64,000 nt of DNA from CAIKMD01 sp035277525 (lineage in GTDB: Bacteria; Pseudomonadota; Alphaproteobacteria; ATCC43930; CGMCC-115725): positions 1 to 64,000 of the forward strand of contig DATEKH010000147.1 of assembly GCA_035277525.1 (NCBI GenBank), given 5' to 3'. Shown one piece after another: positions 26,893 through 34,261 of this stretch. The position numbers and the translations under genes were made by a program. Positions within the stretch are counted from its first letter, which is position 1, and the number at the start of each line of letters is the position of its first letter. The notes under the pieces are model-generated. The model was not told the origin of the DNA. It worked only from the letters and a program-made list of their open reading frames with translations, and ran no database searches.

Positions 26893-27792
26893 ATGAAATT
26901 TGGCATGCTGGCAAGCCAAATCGCAAAGCACCTTGTTGTCTTGTCGGTTTGGCTGCTTTTGGGCTCGGTGGCGTCGGCGTCGGCGGCCGACGAGGCGGCC
27001 ATCGCGCGCGGCGCCTATCTCGCCGCCGCCGCCGATTGCGATGCTTGTCACACGGACAAAAAGGCCGGCACGCCGCCGCTTTCGGGCGGCCGGGCGATCG
27101 TGACGCCTTACGGAACGTTTTACGGCCCCAATATCACGCCCGATCCGGTGACCGGAATCGGCAAATGGACCGAGACCGATTTCTATCGCGCGATGCACGA
27201 GGGAAAGGATTTAGAGGGCAACTATCTCTATCCGGTCTTTCCCTACACCGCCTTCACCAAGATGACCGCTGGCGACGTCGCCGACCTCTATGCGTTTCTC
27301 ATGAGCCGGCAGCCGGTGGACCGCGTGTCGCGCCCGCATGAGGTGAAGCTTCTATTGCGCTGGCGCTACATCCTGATCGGCTGGCGCAAGCTCTTCTTCA
27401 CCCCGGGTGCGCTGACGGCCGATCCAAAGCAGAGCGCCGAATGGAATCGCGGCCGCTATCTCGCCGAGGCGGTGGTGCACTGCCAGGAGTGCCACACGCC
27501 GCGCAACTTCCTCGGCGGCCTCGAGCGCGACCACGCCTATGCCGGCAATCCGCATGGTCCCGATGGCAACGAGGCGCCGGACATCACGGCCGATCCGAGG
27601 GACGGGATCGGCAAATGGCAGCTCGATGATGTCATCGAGGTGCTGAAATCGGGCATGACGCCGGATGGCGACTATGTCGGGCAGGGCATGTCGGACGTGG
27701 TCGAAGGCACCTCGCAGCTCACCGACGCCGATCGCCACGCGATCGCGGTCTATATCAAGTCTCTGGCCCCGTTGCCGCAAACCGCGAAATAG
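26893..27792 (+). CDS. Dihaem c-type cytochrome
   Basis: 299 aa. Signal peptide about 1-32 (LVVLSVWLLLGSVASASA). Haem 1 is ADCDACH (C49, C52, H53), haem 2 is VHCQECH (C197, C200, H201). Between and after them lie two similar halves with NITPDPVTGIGKWTETDFYR and DITADPRDGIGKWQLDDVIE. This two-domain form resembles the cytochrome subunit of membrane alcohol/aldehyde or gluconate dehydrogenases, but with two rather than three haems. No dehydrogenase subunit is adjacent. Likely carries electrons in the periplasm to a terminal oxidase. Confidence 0.9.
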   Translation: MKFGMLASQIAKHLVVLSVWLLLGSVASASAADEAAIARGAYLAAAADCDACHTDKKAGTPPLSGGRAIVTPYGTFYGPNITPDPVTGIGKWTETDFYRAMHEGKDLEGNYLYPVFPYTAFTKMTAGDVADLYAFLMSRQPVDRVSRPHEVKLLLRWRYILIGWRKLFFTPGALTADPKQSAEWNRGRYLAEAVVHCQECHTPRNFLGGLERDHAYAGNPHGPDGNEAPDITADPRDGIGKWQLDDVIEVLKSGMTPDGDYVGQGMSDVVEGTSQLTDADRHAIAVYIKSLAPLPQTAK

Positions 27793-27866
27793 CCGAGGCG
27801 CGACGCTCGTCACGGCAAAAGCTTTAGGGCGCTTTCCCGCCTTCTGATATTTTGGCGCGGTCTCTC

Positions 27867-28865
27867 ATGCCGCCTAAGAGCACCCTGCGCATGGCCCCCG
27901 TCATCTTGACCGAAAAACTGTCGAAGACCTTCGCGCGCGGCCGGAAGGACGCCGTCGAGGCCGTGCGCGCAATCGATCTTGAAGTTGACAGCAGCGAGAT
28001 TTTCGGCCTGCTCGGCCCCAACGGCGCGGGCAAGAGCACGACGATGCGCATGCTCTGCACGCTCTTGCTGCCGAGCTCGGGCCGCGCGACCGTGACCGGC
28101 TTCGACCTCGCGACCGAGGCCCATGAAATCCGCCGCCGCATCGGCTATGTCGGGCAAAAGGGCGGGCTCGAACAGGTCGCGACGGGGCGGGAAAATCTGA
28201 TGCTCCATGCCCAGCTCTATCGCATGAGCCGGAGCGAGGCCGCGCGCCGGATCGACGCGCTTGTCGATCGCCTCAAGCTCGCCGCCTTCATCGACCGCAA
28301 GGCCGAGACCTATTCCGGCGGCCAGCGCCGGATCCTCGATCTCGCCTCCGGCGTCATCAACGCGCCCGAATTGCTGTTTCTCGACGAGCCGACGACCGGT
28401 CTCGATCCACAAAGCCGCGTGCGGGTCTGGGAAGAAGTCAGGACCGTGCACGAGCAGGGCACGACCATTTTCTTGACGACGCATTATCTCGAAGAGGCCG
28501 ACGCGTTGTGCGATCGCGTCGCGATCGTCGATCTCGGCCGGATCGTCGCCCTGGGCACGCCGGCCGAGCTCAAGAAGGAGATCGCCGGCGATATCGTCAC
28601 GCTCGGCTATGACGACGAGCGGCAAGCGCAGGCGGCCGCGCAGCTGCTCGACGGCAACCCCGTCGTGCTCGAACGCCACCAATCGGGCGCGATGCTGCAG
28701 GTCTATGTCGACCATGGCGACGAGGCTTTGCCGGCGCTGCTGCGGATCGTCGGTCAGGGCCATCATCCGGCGAAATCGGTGCATCTTTCGCGGCCGTCGC
28801 TCGACGACGTGTTCTTGAAGCTCACCGGCCGCAGCCTGCGCGACTCCGACGCGGTGCCAGGCTGA
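27867..28865 (+). CDS. ABC-2 type transporter ATP-binding protein (DrrA-like)
   Basis: 332 aa from the ATG at 27867-27869 (MPPKSTLRMAPVIL); TTG 15 bp earlier and ATG at 27891 are alternatives. Walker A is LGPNGAGKSTTMRM, the Q-loop GYVGQKGGLEQVATGRENLM, the signature TYSGGQRRILDLASG (the usual SGGM/Q region) and Walker B LLFLDEPTTGLDPQSR, with the H-loop TTHYLEEAD. The C-terminal 90 residues form the DrrA-type extension. Its permease follows 10 bp later. Exports a lipid, drug-like or polysaccharide compound; nothing pins the substrate. Confidence 0.93.
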   Translation: MPPKSTLRMAPVILTEKLSKTFARGRKDAVEAVRAIDLEVDSSEIFGLLGPNGAGKSTTMRMLCTLLLPSSGRATVTGFDLATEAHEIRRRIGYVGQKGGLEQVATGRENLMLHAQLYRMSRSEAARRIDALVDRLKLAAFIDRKAETYSGGQRRILDLASGVINAPELLFLDEPTTGLDPQSRVRVWEEVRTVHEQGTTIFLTTHYLEEADALCDRVAIVDLGRIVALGTPAELKKEIAGDIVTLGYDDERQAQAAAQLLDGNPVVLERHQSGAMLQVYVDHGDEALPALLRIVGQGHHPAKSVHLSRPSLDDVFLKLTGRSLRDSDAVPG

Positions 28866-28875
28866 GGAGCGTTTG

Positions 28876-29628
28876 ATGCGCGACACCTATCTCATCGCCA
28901 TGAACGAGCTGCGTGTCACCATGCGCAATCCGTTCTGGAGCGTCAGCGGCCTGTTTCAGCCGATCATCTATCTTCTGCTGTTCGGGCCGCTCCTCAACGG
29001 CGTCGCGAGCTCGCGCGGCTTTCCCGGCGGCAACGCGATCCAGTTCTTCGCGCCGGGCTTGCTCGTCATGAATGCGCTCTTCGGCGCCGGGTTCGAAGGC
29101 TTCACGCTGCGCGACAAGCTCGATTCGGGCTTTCTCGAAAGGCTGCGCGTGACCCCGATCAGCCGGCTGGCGCTGGCCCTGGGCTTCATCCTGCAATCCT
29201 CGGTCAATCTCGTGATCCAGAGCGTCGCGCTCATCGCCTGCTCGTTCTTCTTTGGCCTGCAGCTGCACATTCTCGGCGCGGCGGCGCTTATCCTGCTGAT
29301 CGTGCTGATCGGCATCGGCATGGCGTCGGTGTCCTACCGCTTGGCGCTCGTCATCCGCGAGGGCGGAATTCTCGCCGGCCTCATCAACACCTTCGTGCTG
29401 CCGGCCATGATCCTGTCCGGGATCATGCTGCCCGTGAGCTTCGGTCCGCGGGCCATCCAGATCGCAGCGCGATTCGATCCGTTCTTCTACGCGGTCAACG
29501 CGTCGCGCGCGCTGATCGACGGCGGCTTCGCCGATGCGTCGGTGCCCGCGGCCTTTGCGCTGTTCGCTGCGCTGGCGGTCGTCACCCTGGCAATCTTCAT
29601 CCACGGCATGCGCGAGGCGGTTGCATAG
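28876..29628 (+). CDS. ABC-2 type transporter permease (DrrB-like)
   Basis: 250 aa with six predicted membrane helices. Typical of the family are MNELRVTMRNPFWSVSGLFQ at the cytoplasmic N-terminus, LERLRVTPISRLALALGFIL after helix 2, and the late NTFVLPAMILSGIMLPVSFG then FDPFFYAVNASRALIDGGF. The ATG at 28876-28878 is preferred over the TTG one codon earlier. It forms the membrane domain of the exporter with the upstream ATPase. Downstream there is a 114-bp gap before a small gene. Confidence 0.92.
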   Translation: MRDTYLIAMNELRVTMRNPFWSVSGLFQPIIYLLLFGPLLNGVASSRGFPGGNAIQFFAPGLLVMNALFGAGFEGFTLRDKLDSGFLERLRVTPISRLALALGFILQSSVNLVIQSVALIACSFFFGLQLHILGAAALILLIVLIGIGMASVSYRLALVIREGGILAGLINTFVLPAMILSGIMLPVSFGPRAIQIAARFDPFFYAVNASRALIDGGFADASVPAAFALFAALAVVTLAIFIHGMREAVA

Positions 29629-29742
29629 CTGGCATTCTTCGGGATGCGCTGCCCGAGTCTTCTTTGGCATCGACGCTGCCGCGCGAGTTTCATATGATGC
29701 CGGCCCGCGGGGATGACCAATAATGGTTTCAAGGTGACGAAC

Positions 29743-29970
29743 ATGTTTAAGAGGCATTCGGGCGAGGGCGATGATTTCGGCATTTCTGCCGGCCAGCGCT
29801 TCCGCTCGCGCAGCGTGCGCTCCCTGGTCTGGGAGGTCGACACGGTCTACCGCTCCGCCTGGGAGCCAACGCCACATGTCCGACTCTGTCGCGTGGGCGC
29901 GCCGAGCGACCGCAAGACGGTCGCGCTTCAGACGCTGCAGGACGACCGCTATTTCGAGCCGGCGAATTAA
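29743..29970 (+). CDS. Small conserved-looking protein, function unknown
   Basis: 75 aa from the ATG at 29743-29745, which has AAGGTG at the right distance; an ATG ten codons earlier is in frame. The sequence has SRSVRSLVWEVDTVYRSAWE, PHVRLCRVGAPSDRKTVALQ and a C-terminal DDRYFEPAN. These read as a small beta-rich domain, resembling short alphaproteobacterial proteins of the form W-E-V-x-x-V/I-Y ... PHVRL. No membrane or signal segment. Function unassigned; it lies alone between the exporter and the PHA depolymerase. Confidence 0.6.
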   Translation: MFKRHSGEGDDFGISAGQRFRSRSVRSLVWEVDTVYRSAWEPTPHVRLCRVGAPSDRKTVALQTLQDDRYFEPAN

Positions 29971-30069
29971 CCAATCGAGCCGCGGCCGGGGTTAGCGAGT
30001 TCTCAATCCGATGGGTTGTAAATTGACGGGTTGGGCGCGTTGTCGCGCGCTCGCGGCGGAGCTCGATTG

Positions 30070-31287
30070 ATGCTCTATCAAGCCTATCAGGCGCACAGCG
30101 ACGCCTTCGCTCCGCTTCGCCTGATCGCGCGGGCAGGGCAAGAATTCTTCAACCATCCCTGGCTCGCCTTTCGCGATCACCCGGCGTTGCGCCACCTGGC
30201 CGCGACCTGCGAGCTCGTTGCGCGTGCCGGCATCTCGCATCGCCGGCCCGAGTTCGGCATCGCGACGACGCTCGTCGCCGGCGAGCCGGTCGCGGTGCGC
30301 GAAGAGGCGGTCGAGCGCACGCCCTTCTGCACGCTTTTGCATTTCCGCAAGGAGAAGCCGGTCGTAGAGTCAAGCGTTTTGCTGGTGGCGCCGCTCTCCG
30401 GCCATTTCGCCACCCTGCTGCGCGGCACGGTCGAGACCATGCTGCCCGATCACGACGTTTACGTGACCGACTGGATCAACGCTCGCAACGTGCCGCTGCG
30501 CGACGGGCGCTTCGATCTCGACGACCATATCGACCTGATGATGAGCTTCATGCGCCGCCTGGGGCCCGATCTCCACGTCATCGCCGTGTGCCAGCCCGCG
30601 GTGCCGGTGCTGGCGGCGGTATCGCTCATGGCGCAGGCCGATGAGCGCGCGCAGCCGAAGAGCCTGGTTTTGATGGGTGGCCCGATCAATACCGCCGCCA
30701 ATCCGACGCAGGTGAGCCGCTTCGCCGAGGCGCATAGCCTGCAATGGCTCGAGCAGCACGTCATCGACACGGTGCCGATGCGCCATCCCGGCGCCTTCCG
30801 CCGCGTCTATCCCGGCTTCCTGCAGCTCGCTGGCTTCCTCAGCATGAATCTCGACCGCCATGTCAATGCGCATGTCGAGCTTTTCCGGCATCTCGTCGAG
30901 GGCGATGGCGAGAGCGCCGCGACCACGCGCAAATTCTATGACGAATATGCCTCGGTCATGGATCTTCCGGCCGATTTCTATCTCCAGACCATCGACCGCG
31001 TGTTCCATCGCCGCGATCTGGCGCATGGCTCGTTCCTGTCGCGCGACCGGCTGGTCGAGCCGGCCGCAATCGAGCGCACGGCGGTCTTCATGGTCGAGGG
31101 CGAGAACGACGATATTTGCGGCGTCGGCCAGACCACGGCGGCAAAGGCGCTTCTGACCGGCCTCCCCGAAGCCAAGAAGCCGCAATATATGCAGCCGGGC
31201 GTCGGCCATTACGGCGTCTTCAACGGCAGCCGCTGGCGCAACGCCATCTATCCCAAGATCCGCGACTTCATCCGCGCGAACGCCTGA
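30070..31287 (+). CDS. phaZ: Intracellular poly(3-hydroxyalkanoate) depolymerase
   Basis: 405 aa from the ATG at 30070-30072. Intracellular PHA depolymerases carry a cysteine nucleophile in place of the lipase-box serine, seen here in DLHVIAVCQPAVPVLAAVSL. Other family blocks are MLYQAYQAHSDAFAPLRLIA at the N-terminus, DWINARNVPLRDGRFDLDDH, and the histidine in MQPGVGHYGVFNGSRWRNA with its acid in VEGENDDICG. It releases 3-hydroxyacids from stored PHA granules. The next gene cluster handles beta-keto acids, a plausible downstream fate of 3-hydroxybutyrate. Confidence 0.92.
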   Translation: MLYQAYQAHSDAFAPLRLIARAGQEFFNHPWLAFRDHPALRHLAATCELVARAGISHRRPEFGIATTLVAGEPVAVREEAVERTPFCTLLHFRKEKPVVESSVLLVAPLSGHFATLLRGTVETMLPDHDVYVTDWINARNVPLRDGRFDLDDHIDLMMSFMRRLGPDLHVIAVCQPAVPVLAAVSLMAQADERAQPKSLVLMGGPINTAANPTQVSRFAEAHSLQWLEQHVIDTVPMRHPGAFRRVYPGFLQLAGFLSMNLDRHVNAHVELFRHLVEGDGESAATTRKFYDEYASVMDLPADFYLQTIDRVFHRRDLAHGSFLSRDRLVEPAAIERTAVFMVEGENDDICGVGQTTAAKALLTGLPEAKKPQYMQPGVGHYGVFNGSRWRNAIYPKIRDFIRANA

Positions 31288-31356
31288 CGCCCCCACAGCC
31301 ATCGCGGCAGTTCCCCTGCAGGCGAAAACGCTCTAACACTTCGCCGTAACGGCCAA

Positions 31357-31373
31357 GCTTCCCGGAGGGAAGC
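31357..31373 (+). other. Short hairpin directly before the BKACE ribosome-binding site
   Basis: GCTTCCC-GGA-GGGAAGC is a perfect 7-bp stem with a 3-base loop. It ends a few bases before the GAAGGAGGGC Shine-Dalgarno of the gene starting at 31387. It could affect translation initiation or protect the mRNA 5' end; no function is shown. Confidence 0.4.
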
Positions 31374-31386
31374 GAAGGAGGGCGGC

Positions 31387-32322
31387 ATGGCGAAATCGGG
31401 CAAGGTCATCATCACTTGCGCGGTGACGGGGTCCATCCACACCCCCACCATGAGTCCCTATTTGCCGGTGACGCCCGACGAGGTCGCCGAACAGGCAATT
31501 GGCGCGGCGGAGGCTGGCGCCGCGATCCTCCATCTCCACGCGCGCGACCCGAAGAACGGGCGGCCGACGCCCGATCCCGCGGTCTTCATGCAGTTCCTGC
31601 CGCGCATCAAGCAGGCAAGCAAGGCCGTCATCAACATCACCACCGGCGGCGGTCACAAGATGACGCTCGAGGAGCGCTTGGCCGCGCCTTTGAAGGCATC
31701 GCCCGAGATGTGCTCGCTCAATATGGGCTCGATGAATTTCGGCCTCTATCCGATGCTCGGCCGCTACAAGGACTTCAAGCACGATTGGGAGAGGCCCTAT
31801 CTCGAAGGGACAAGGGACCTCATTTTCCGTAATACTTTTGCTGACATAGAGAGAATTTTGAAAGATTTAGGCGAGGTTCACGGAACGCGCTTCGAGTTCG
31901 AGTGTTACGACGTCGGTCATCTCTATAACCTTGCTCACTTTTTGGATCGGAAGCTGATTCGGCCGCCGCTGCTGGTTCAGACCATCTTCGGCATCTTGGG
32001 CGGTATTGGTGCGGACCCGGAGAATCTTGCTCATATGAAGCGCATTGCCGACAAGCTCTTCGGCGATTCCTATCACTGGTCGATTCTGGCCGCCGGACGC
32101 CATCAGATGCCGCTCATCACCATGGGCGCGATTATGGGCGGAAGCGTGCGCGTCGGGCTCGAGGATTCGCTCTATCTCGGCAAGGGCCAGATGGCGAAGA
32201 CCAATGCCGAGCAAGTGACGCGCATCCGCACGATTCTGGAAAATCTGTCGCTCGAGATCGCGAGCGCGGACGAGGCGCGGCAAATGCTCCAGCTCAAGGG
32301 CGGCGATGCGGTCAAGTTCTAG
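31387..32322 (+). CDS. Beta-keto acid cleavage enzyme (BKACE, 3-keto-5-aminohexanoate cleavage family)
   Basis: 311 aa TIM barrel. BKACE enzymes react a beta-keto acid with acetyl-CoA to give acetoacetate and a new acyl-CoA. The Zn-binding pair is in AAILHLHARDPKNGRPTPD (H-x-H), with other family blocks INITTGGGHKMTLEERLAA, CSLNMGSMNFG, FECYDVGHLYNLAHFLDR and VGLEDSLYLGKGQMAKTNAE. Strong ribosome site GGAGGG. Codons from about 31812 to 31960 are much more AT-rich than the rest although conserved residues are kept. The CoA-transferase genes follow 9 bp later, suggesting one pathway. Confidence 0.92.
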   Translation: MAKSGKVIITCAVTGSIHTPTMSPYLPVTPDEVAEQAIGAAEAGAAILHLHARDPKNGRPTPDPAVFMQFLPRIKQASKAVINITTGGGHKMTLEERLAAPLKASPEMCSLNMGSMNFGLYPMLGRYKDFKHDWERPYLEGTRDLIFRNTFADIERILKDLGEVHGTRFEFECYDVGHLYNLAHFLDRKLIRPPLLVQTIFGILGGIGADPENLAHMKRIADKLFGDSYHWSILAAGRHQMPLITMGAIMGGSVRVGLEDSLYLGKGQMAKTNAEQVTRIRTILENLSLEIASADEARQMLQLKGGDAVKF

Positions 32323-32331
32323 GTCGCCCTC

Positions 32332-32991
32332 ATGATCGACAAGCGCGTCGAGAATTTCGCGGCGGCGCTCCAAGGCCTCAAGGACGGCGATACCGTGTTC
32401 TGCGGCGGCTTCGGCGCGGTGGGCGAGCCCTTCGCGCTGATCGAGGCGGTGATCGAGCACGGCGCGCGCGAGCTCACCATTGTCTGCAACAATGCCGGCA
32501 GCGGCCTGGTCGGCACCGCGGCGCTGTTGAATGCGGGACGGGCGCGAAAGGTCATCTGCTCCTATCCGCGCTCGAGCGATCCGCAGGTGATCGACCAGCT
32601 CTATGCCGAGCGGAAAATCGAGATCGAGCTCGTGCCGCAAGGCACGCTCTCCGAGCGCATGCGCGCGGCGGGCGCCGGGATCGGCGGCTTCTACACCCGC
32701 GTCGGCGCCGAAACCAAGCTCGCGGAGGGCAAGGAGACTCGCATGATCGACCGGGCGCTGTTTGTCTTCGAGCGGCCGCTGCCCGGGGATTTCGCGCTCA
32801 TCAAGGCGCATCGCGCCGATCGCTGGGGCAATCTCACCTATCGCAAGGCGGGGCGAAACCTCAACCCGGTGATGGCGATGGCGGCGAAGGTGACGGTCGC
32901 GCAAGTGGACGAAATCGCCGAGCTGGGCGCGCTCGATCCCGAGGCGATCGTCACGCCCGGCATTTTCGTCGATCGGGTGGTCACCGCATGA
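32332..32991 (+). CDS. 3-oxoacid CoA-transferase subunit A (PcaI/ScoA-like)
   Basis: 219 aa. The alpha subunit carries the CoA-transferase type I glycine motif: VFCGGFGAVGEPFALIEAVI, then ELTIVCNNAGSG and AERKIEIELVPQGTLSERMR, GAGIGGFYTRVGAETKLAEG, all PcaI/ScoA-like. With subunit B it moves CoA from succinyl-CoA to a 3-oxo acid such as 3-oxoadipate or acetoacetate. It is 9 bp after the BKACE gene and overlaps subunit B by 4 bp. The substrate could be the acetoacetate produced by BKACE or 3-oxoadipate; sequence alone does not decide. Confidence 0.9.
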   Translation: MIDKRVENFAAALQGLKDGDTVFCGGFGAVGEPFALIEAVIEHGARELTIVCNNAGSGLVGTAALLNAGRARKVICSYPRSSDPQVIDQLYAERKIEIELVPQGTLSERMRAAGAGIGGFYTRVGAETKLAEGKETRMIDRALFVFERPLPGDFALIKAHRADRWGNLTYRKAGRNLNPVMAMAAKVTVAQVDEIAELGALDPEAIVTPGIFVDRVVTA

Positions 32992-33659
32992 CGCCGCTCA
33001 CGCGCAAGCAGATCGCCTGGCGCGCGGCGCAGGACATCGCCGAGGGCCAATATGTCAATCTCGGCATCGGTCTGCCGACGCTGGTCTCGGACTATGTGCC
33101 GCCGCAGCGCGAAGTCGTGCTCCACAGCGAGAACGGCATCCTCGGCATGGGCGGCGCGCCCAAGCCGGGCGAGGAGGATCGCGATCTCATCAATGCCGGC
33201 AAGGGGCTGACGACGCTGCGGCCGGGCGGTGCATTCTTTCACCACAATGATTCCTTCCTGATGATCCGCGGCGGGCATATCGATCTCTCGGTCCTTGGCG
33301 CCTATGAAGTCTCGGAGACGGGCGATCTCGCCAATTGGGCGACCAATTCTGAAAAGCTCGCGCCGGGCGTCGGCGGTGCGATGGATCTCGCCGCCGGCGC
33401 CAAGGAAGTGCGTGTGCTGATGGAGCACAACGCCAAGGACGGCAGCCCGCGGCTGCGCAAGGCCTGCACCTTGCCCTTGACCGCCGCGCGCTGCGTCAAG
33501 CGGGTTTACACCAGCCTCGCCGTGCTCGACGTCACGCGCGACGGCTTCCTCGTGCGCGAGATGGTCGAAGGGCTCGATCTCGACGGCTTGCAGAAGCTCA
33601 CCGAGGCGAAGCTTTCGCTCGCGAATGATTGGAAAAGGCTGTCGCCGCCGGGGTTATAG
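32988..33659 (+). CDS. 3-oxoacid CoA-transferase subunit B (PcaJ/ScoB-like)
   Basis: 223 aa. Family blocks are YVNLGIGLPTLVSDYVPPQR, then EVVLHSENGILGMGGAP with the catalytic glutamate in SENG, GGHIDLSVLGAYEVSETGDL and GVGGAMDLAAGAKEVRVLME. Overlaps subunit A by ATGA. The enzyme forms an acyl-glutamyl-CoA intermediate on that glutamate. After its stop the next genes are convergent, separated by a 158-bp stretch containing a dispersed-repeat-like palindrome. Confidence 0.92.
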   Translation: MTPLTRKQIAWRAAQDIAEGQYVNLGIGLPTLVSDYVPPQREVVLHSENGILGMGGAPKPGEEDRDLINAGKGLTTLRPGGAFFHHNDSFLMIRGGHIDLSVLGAYEVSETGDLANWATNSEKLAPGVGGAMDLAAGAKEVRVLMEHNAKDGSPRLRKACTLPLTAARCVKRVYTSLAVLDVTRDGFLVREMVEGLDLDGLQKLTEAKLSLANDWKRLSPPGL

Positions 33660-33690
33660 AATAGGCCGCTGCAATTCGATCGTGCGGCCG

Positions 33691-33784
33691 TCGACAGGCT
33701 CAGGCTGAGGCTGAGGAATAGGGATAATGGCATCGGGCGATTGATGCCGTGCTTGGTCTCGCCTCATCCCGAGCGAAGTCGAGG
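33691..33784. repeat. Palindromic dispersed-repeat-like element
   Basis: TCGACAGGCTCAGGCTGAGG (33691-33710) has an imperfect inverted partner at 33762-33783 (CCTCATCCCGAGCGAAGTCGA). The wording matches the common intergenic repeats of alphaproteobacteria that read C-T-T-C-G-A-C-A-G-G-C-T-C-A-G-G-A-T-G-A-G-G. The left arm also has GGCTGA tandem copies. It lies between convergent genes and may act as a structural terminator. Confidence 0.6.
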
Positions 33785-33817
33785 GACGCGGGATGGTTTT
33801 GCAGTCCGAGCCGCAGC

Positions 33818-34261
33818 TCACCCCGCCGTCGCGCCGTTTTCCTTGAGCCAGGCGAGGAGCTTGTCCGAGATCGGCTTCGATTTGCGGGTGGCGCGGTCCA
33901 TGAAGACCAGCACGACCTCCTCGATGCAGCAGCATGTCTCGCCCTGGAACACGGCTTGGGCCAGGCGAAAGGAGGTGCGGCCATATTTGAGGCCGCGCAA
34001 GCCGACCTCGAAATTGCCGGGAAAGCGCAGCTCCGCCTTGTAGTCGCATTCGACGCGCACGACGTTGAAATTCTCGCCCGGCTCCAGCATCCCGAGCTCG
34101 GGATTGCGCGTGATCGAGACCCGCGCGGTCTCGAAGTAGGTCAAGAACACCGCGTGGTTGACGTGGTTGTTGTGATCGACATCGCTGTAGCGCACACGCT
34201 CTTGGAACCAGAGCTTATAGGCCGAACGCGCAGCAAGGTTCGGCTTCTCGACCTCGCTCAT
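33818..34261 (-). CDS. Acyl-CoA thioesterase, 4HBT hotdog fold
   Basis: 147 aa from the ATG at 34259-34261 (MSEVEKPNLAARSAYKLWFQ). Hotdog-fold 4-hydroxybenzoyl-CoA thioesterase/FadM-type protein. The catalytic aspartate and neighbours are in RVRYSDVDHNNHVNHAVFLT, and GNFEVGLRGLKYGRTSFRLA is the typical strand pair. It overlaps the thiolase stop by 4 bp, so the two are translated together. It may recycle CoA from dead-end acyl-CoAs in the same pathway. Confidence 0.9.
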   Translation of the reverse strand: MSEVEKPNLAARSAYKLWFQERVRYSDVDHNNHVNHAVFLTYFETARVSITRNPELGMLEPGENFNVVRVECDYKAELRFPGNFEVGLRGLKYGRTSFRLAQAVFQGETCCCIEEVVLVFMDRATRKSKPISDKLLAWLKENGATAG

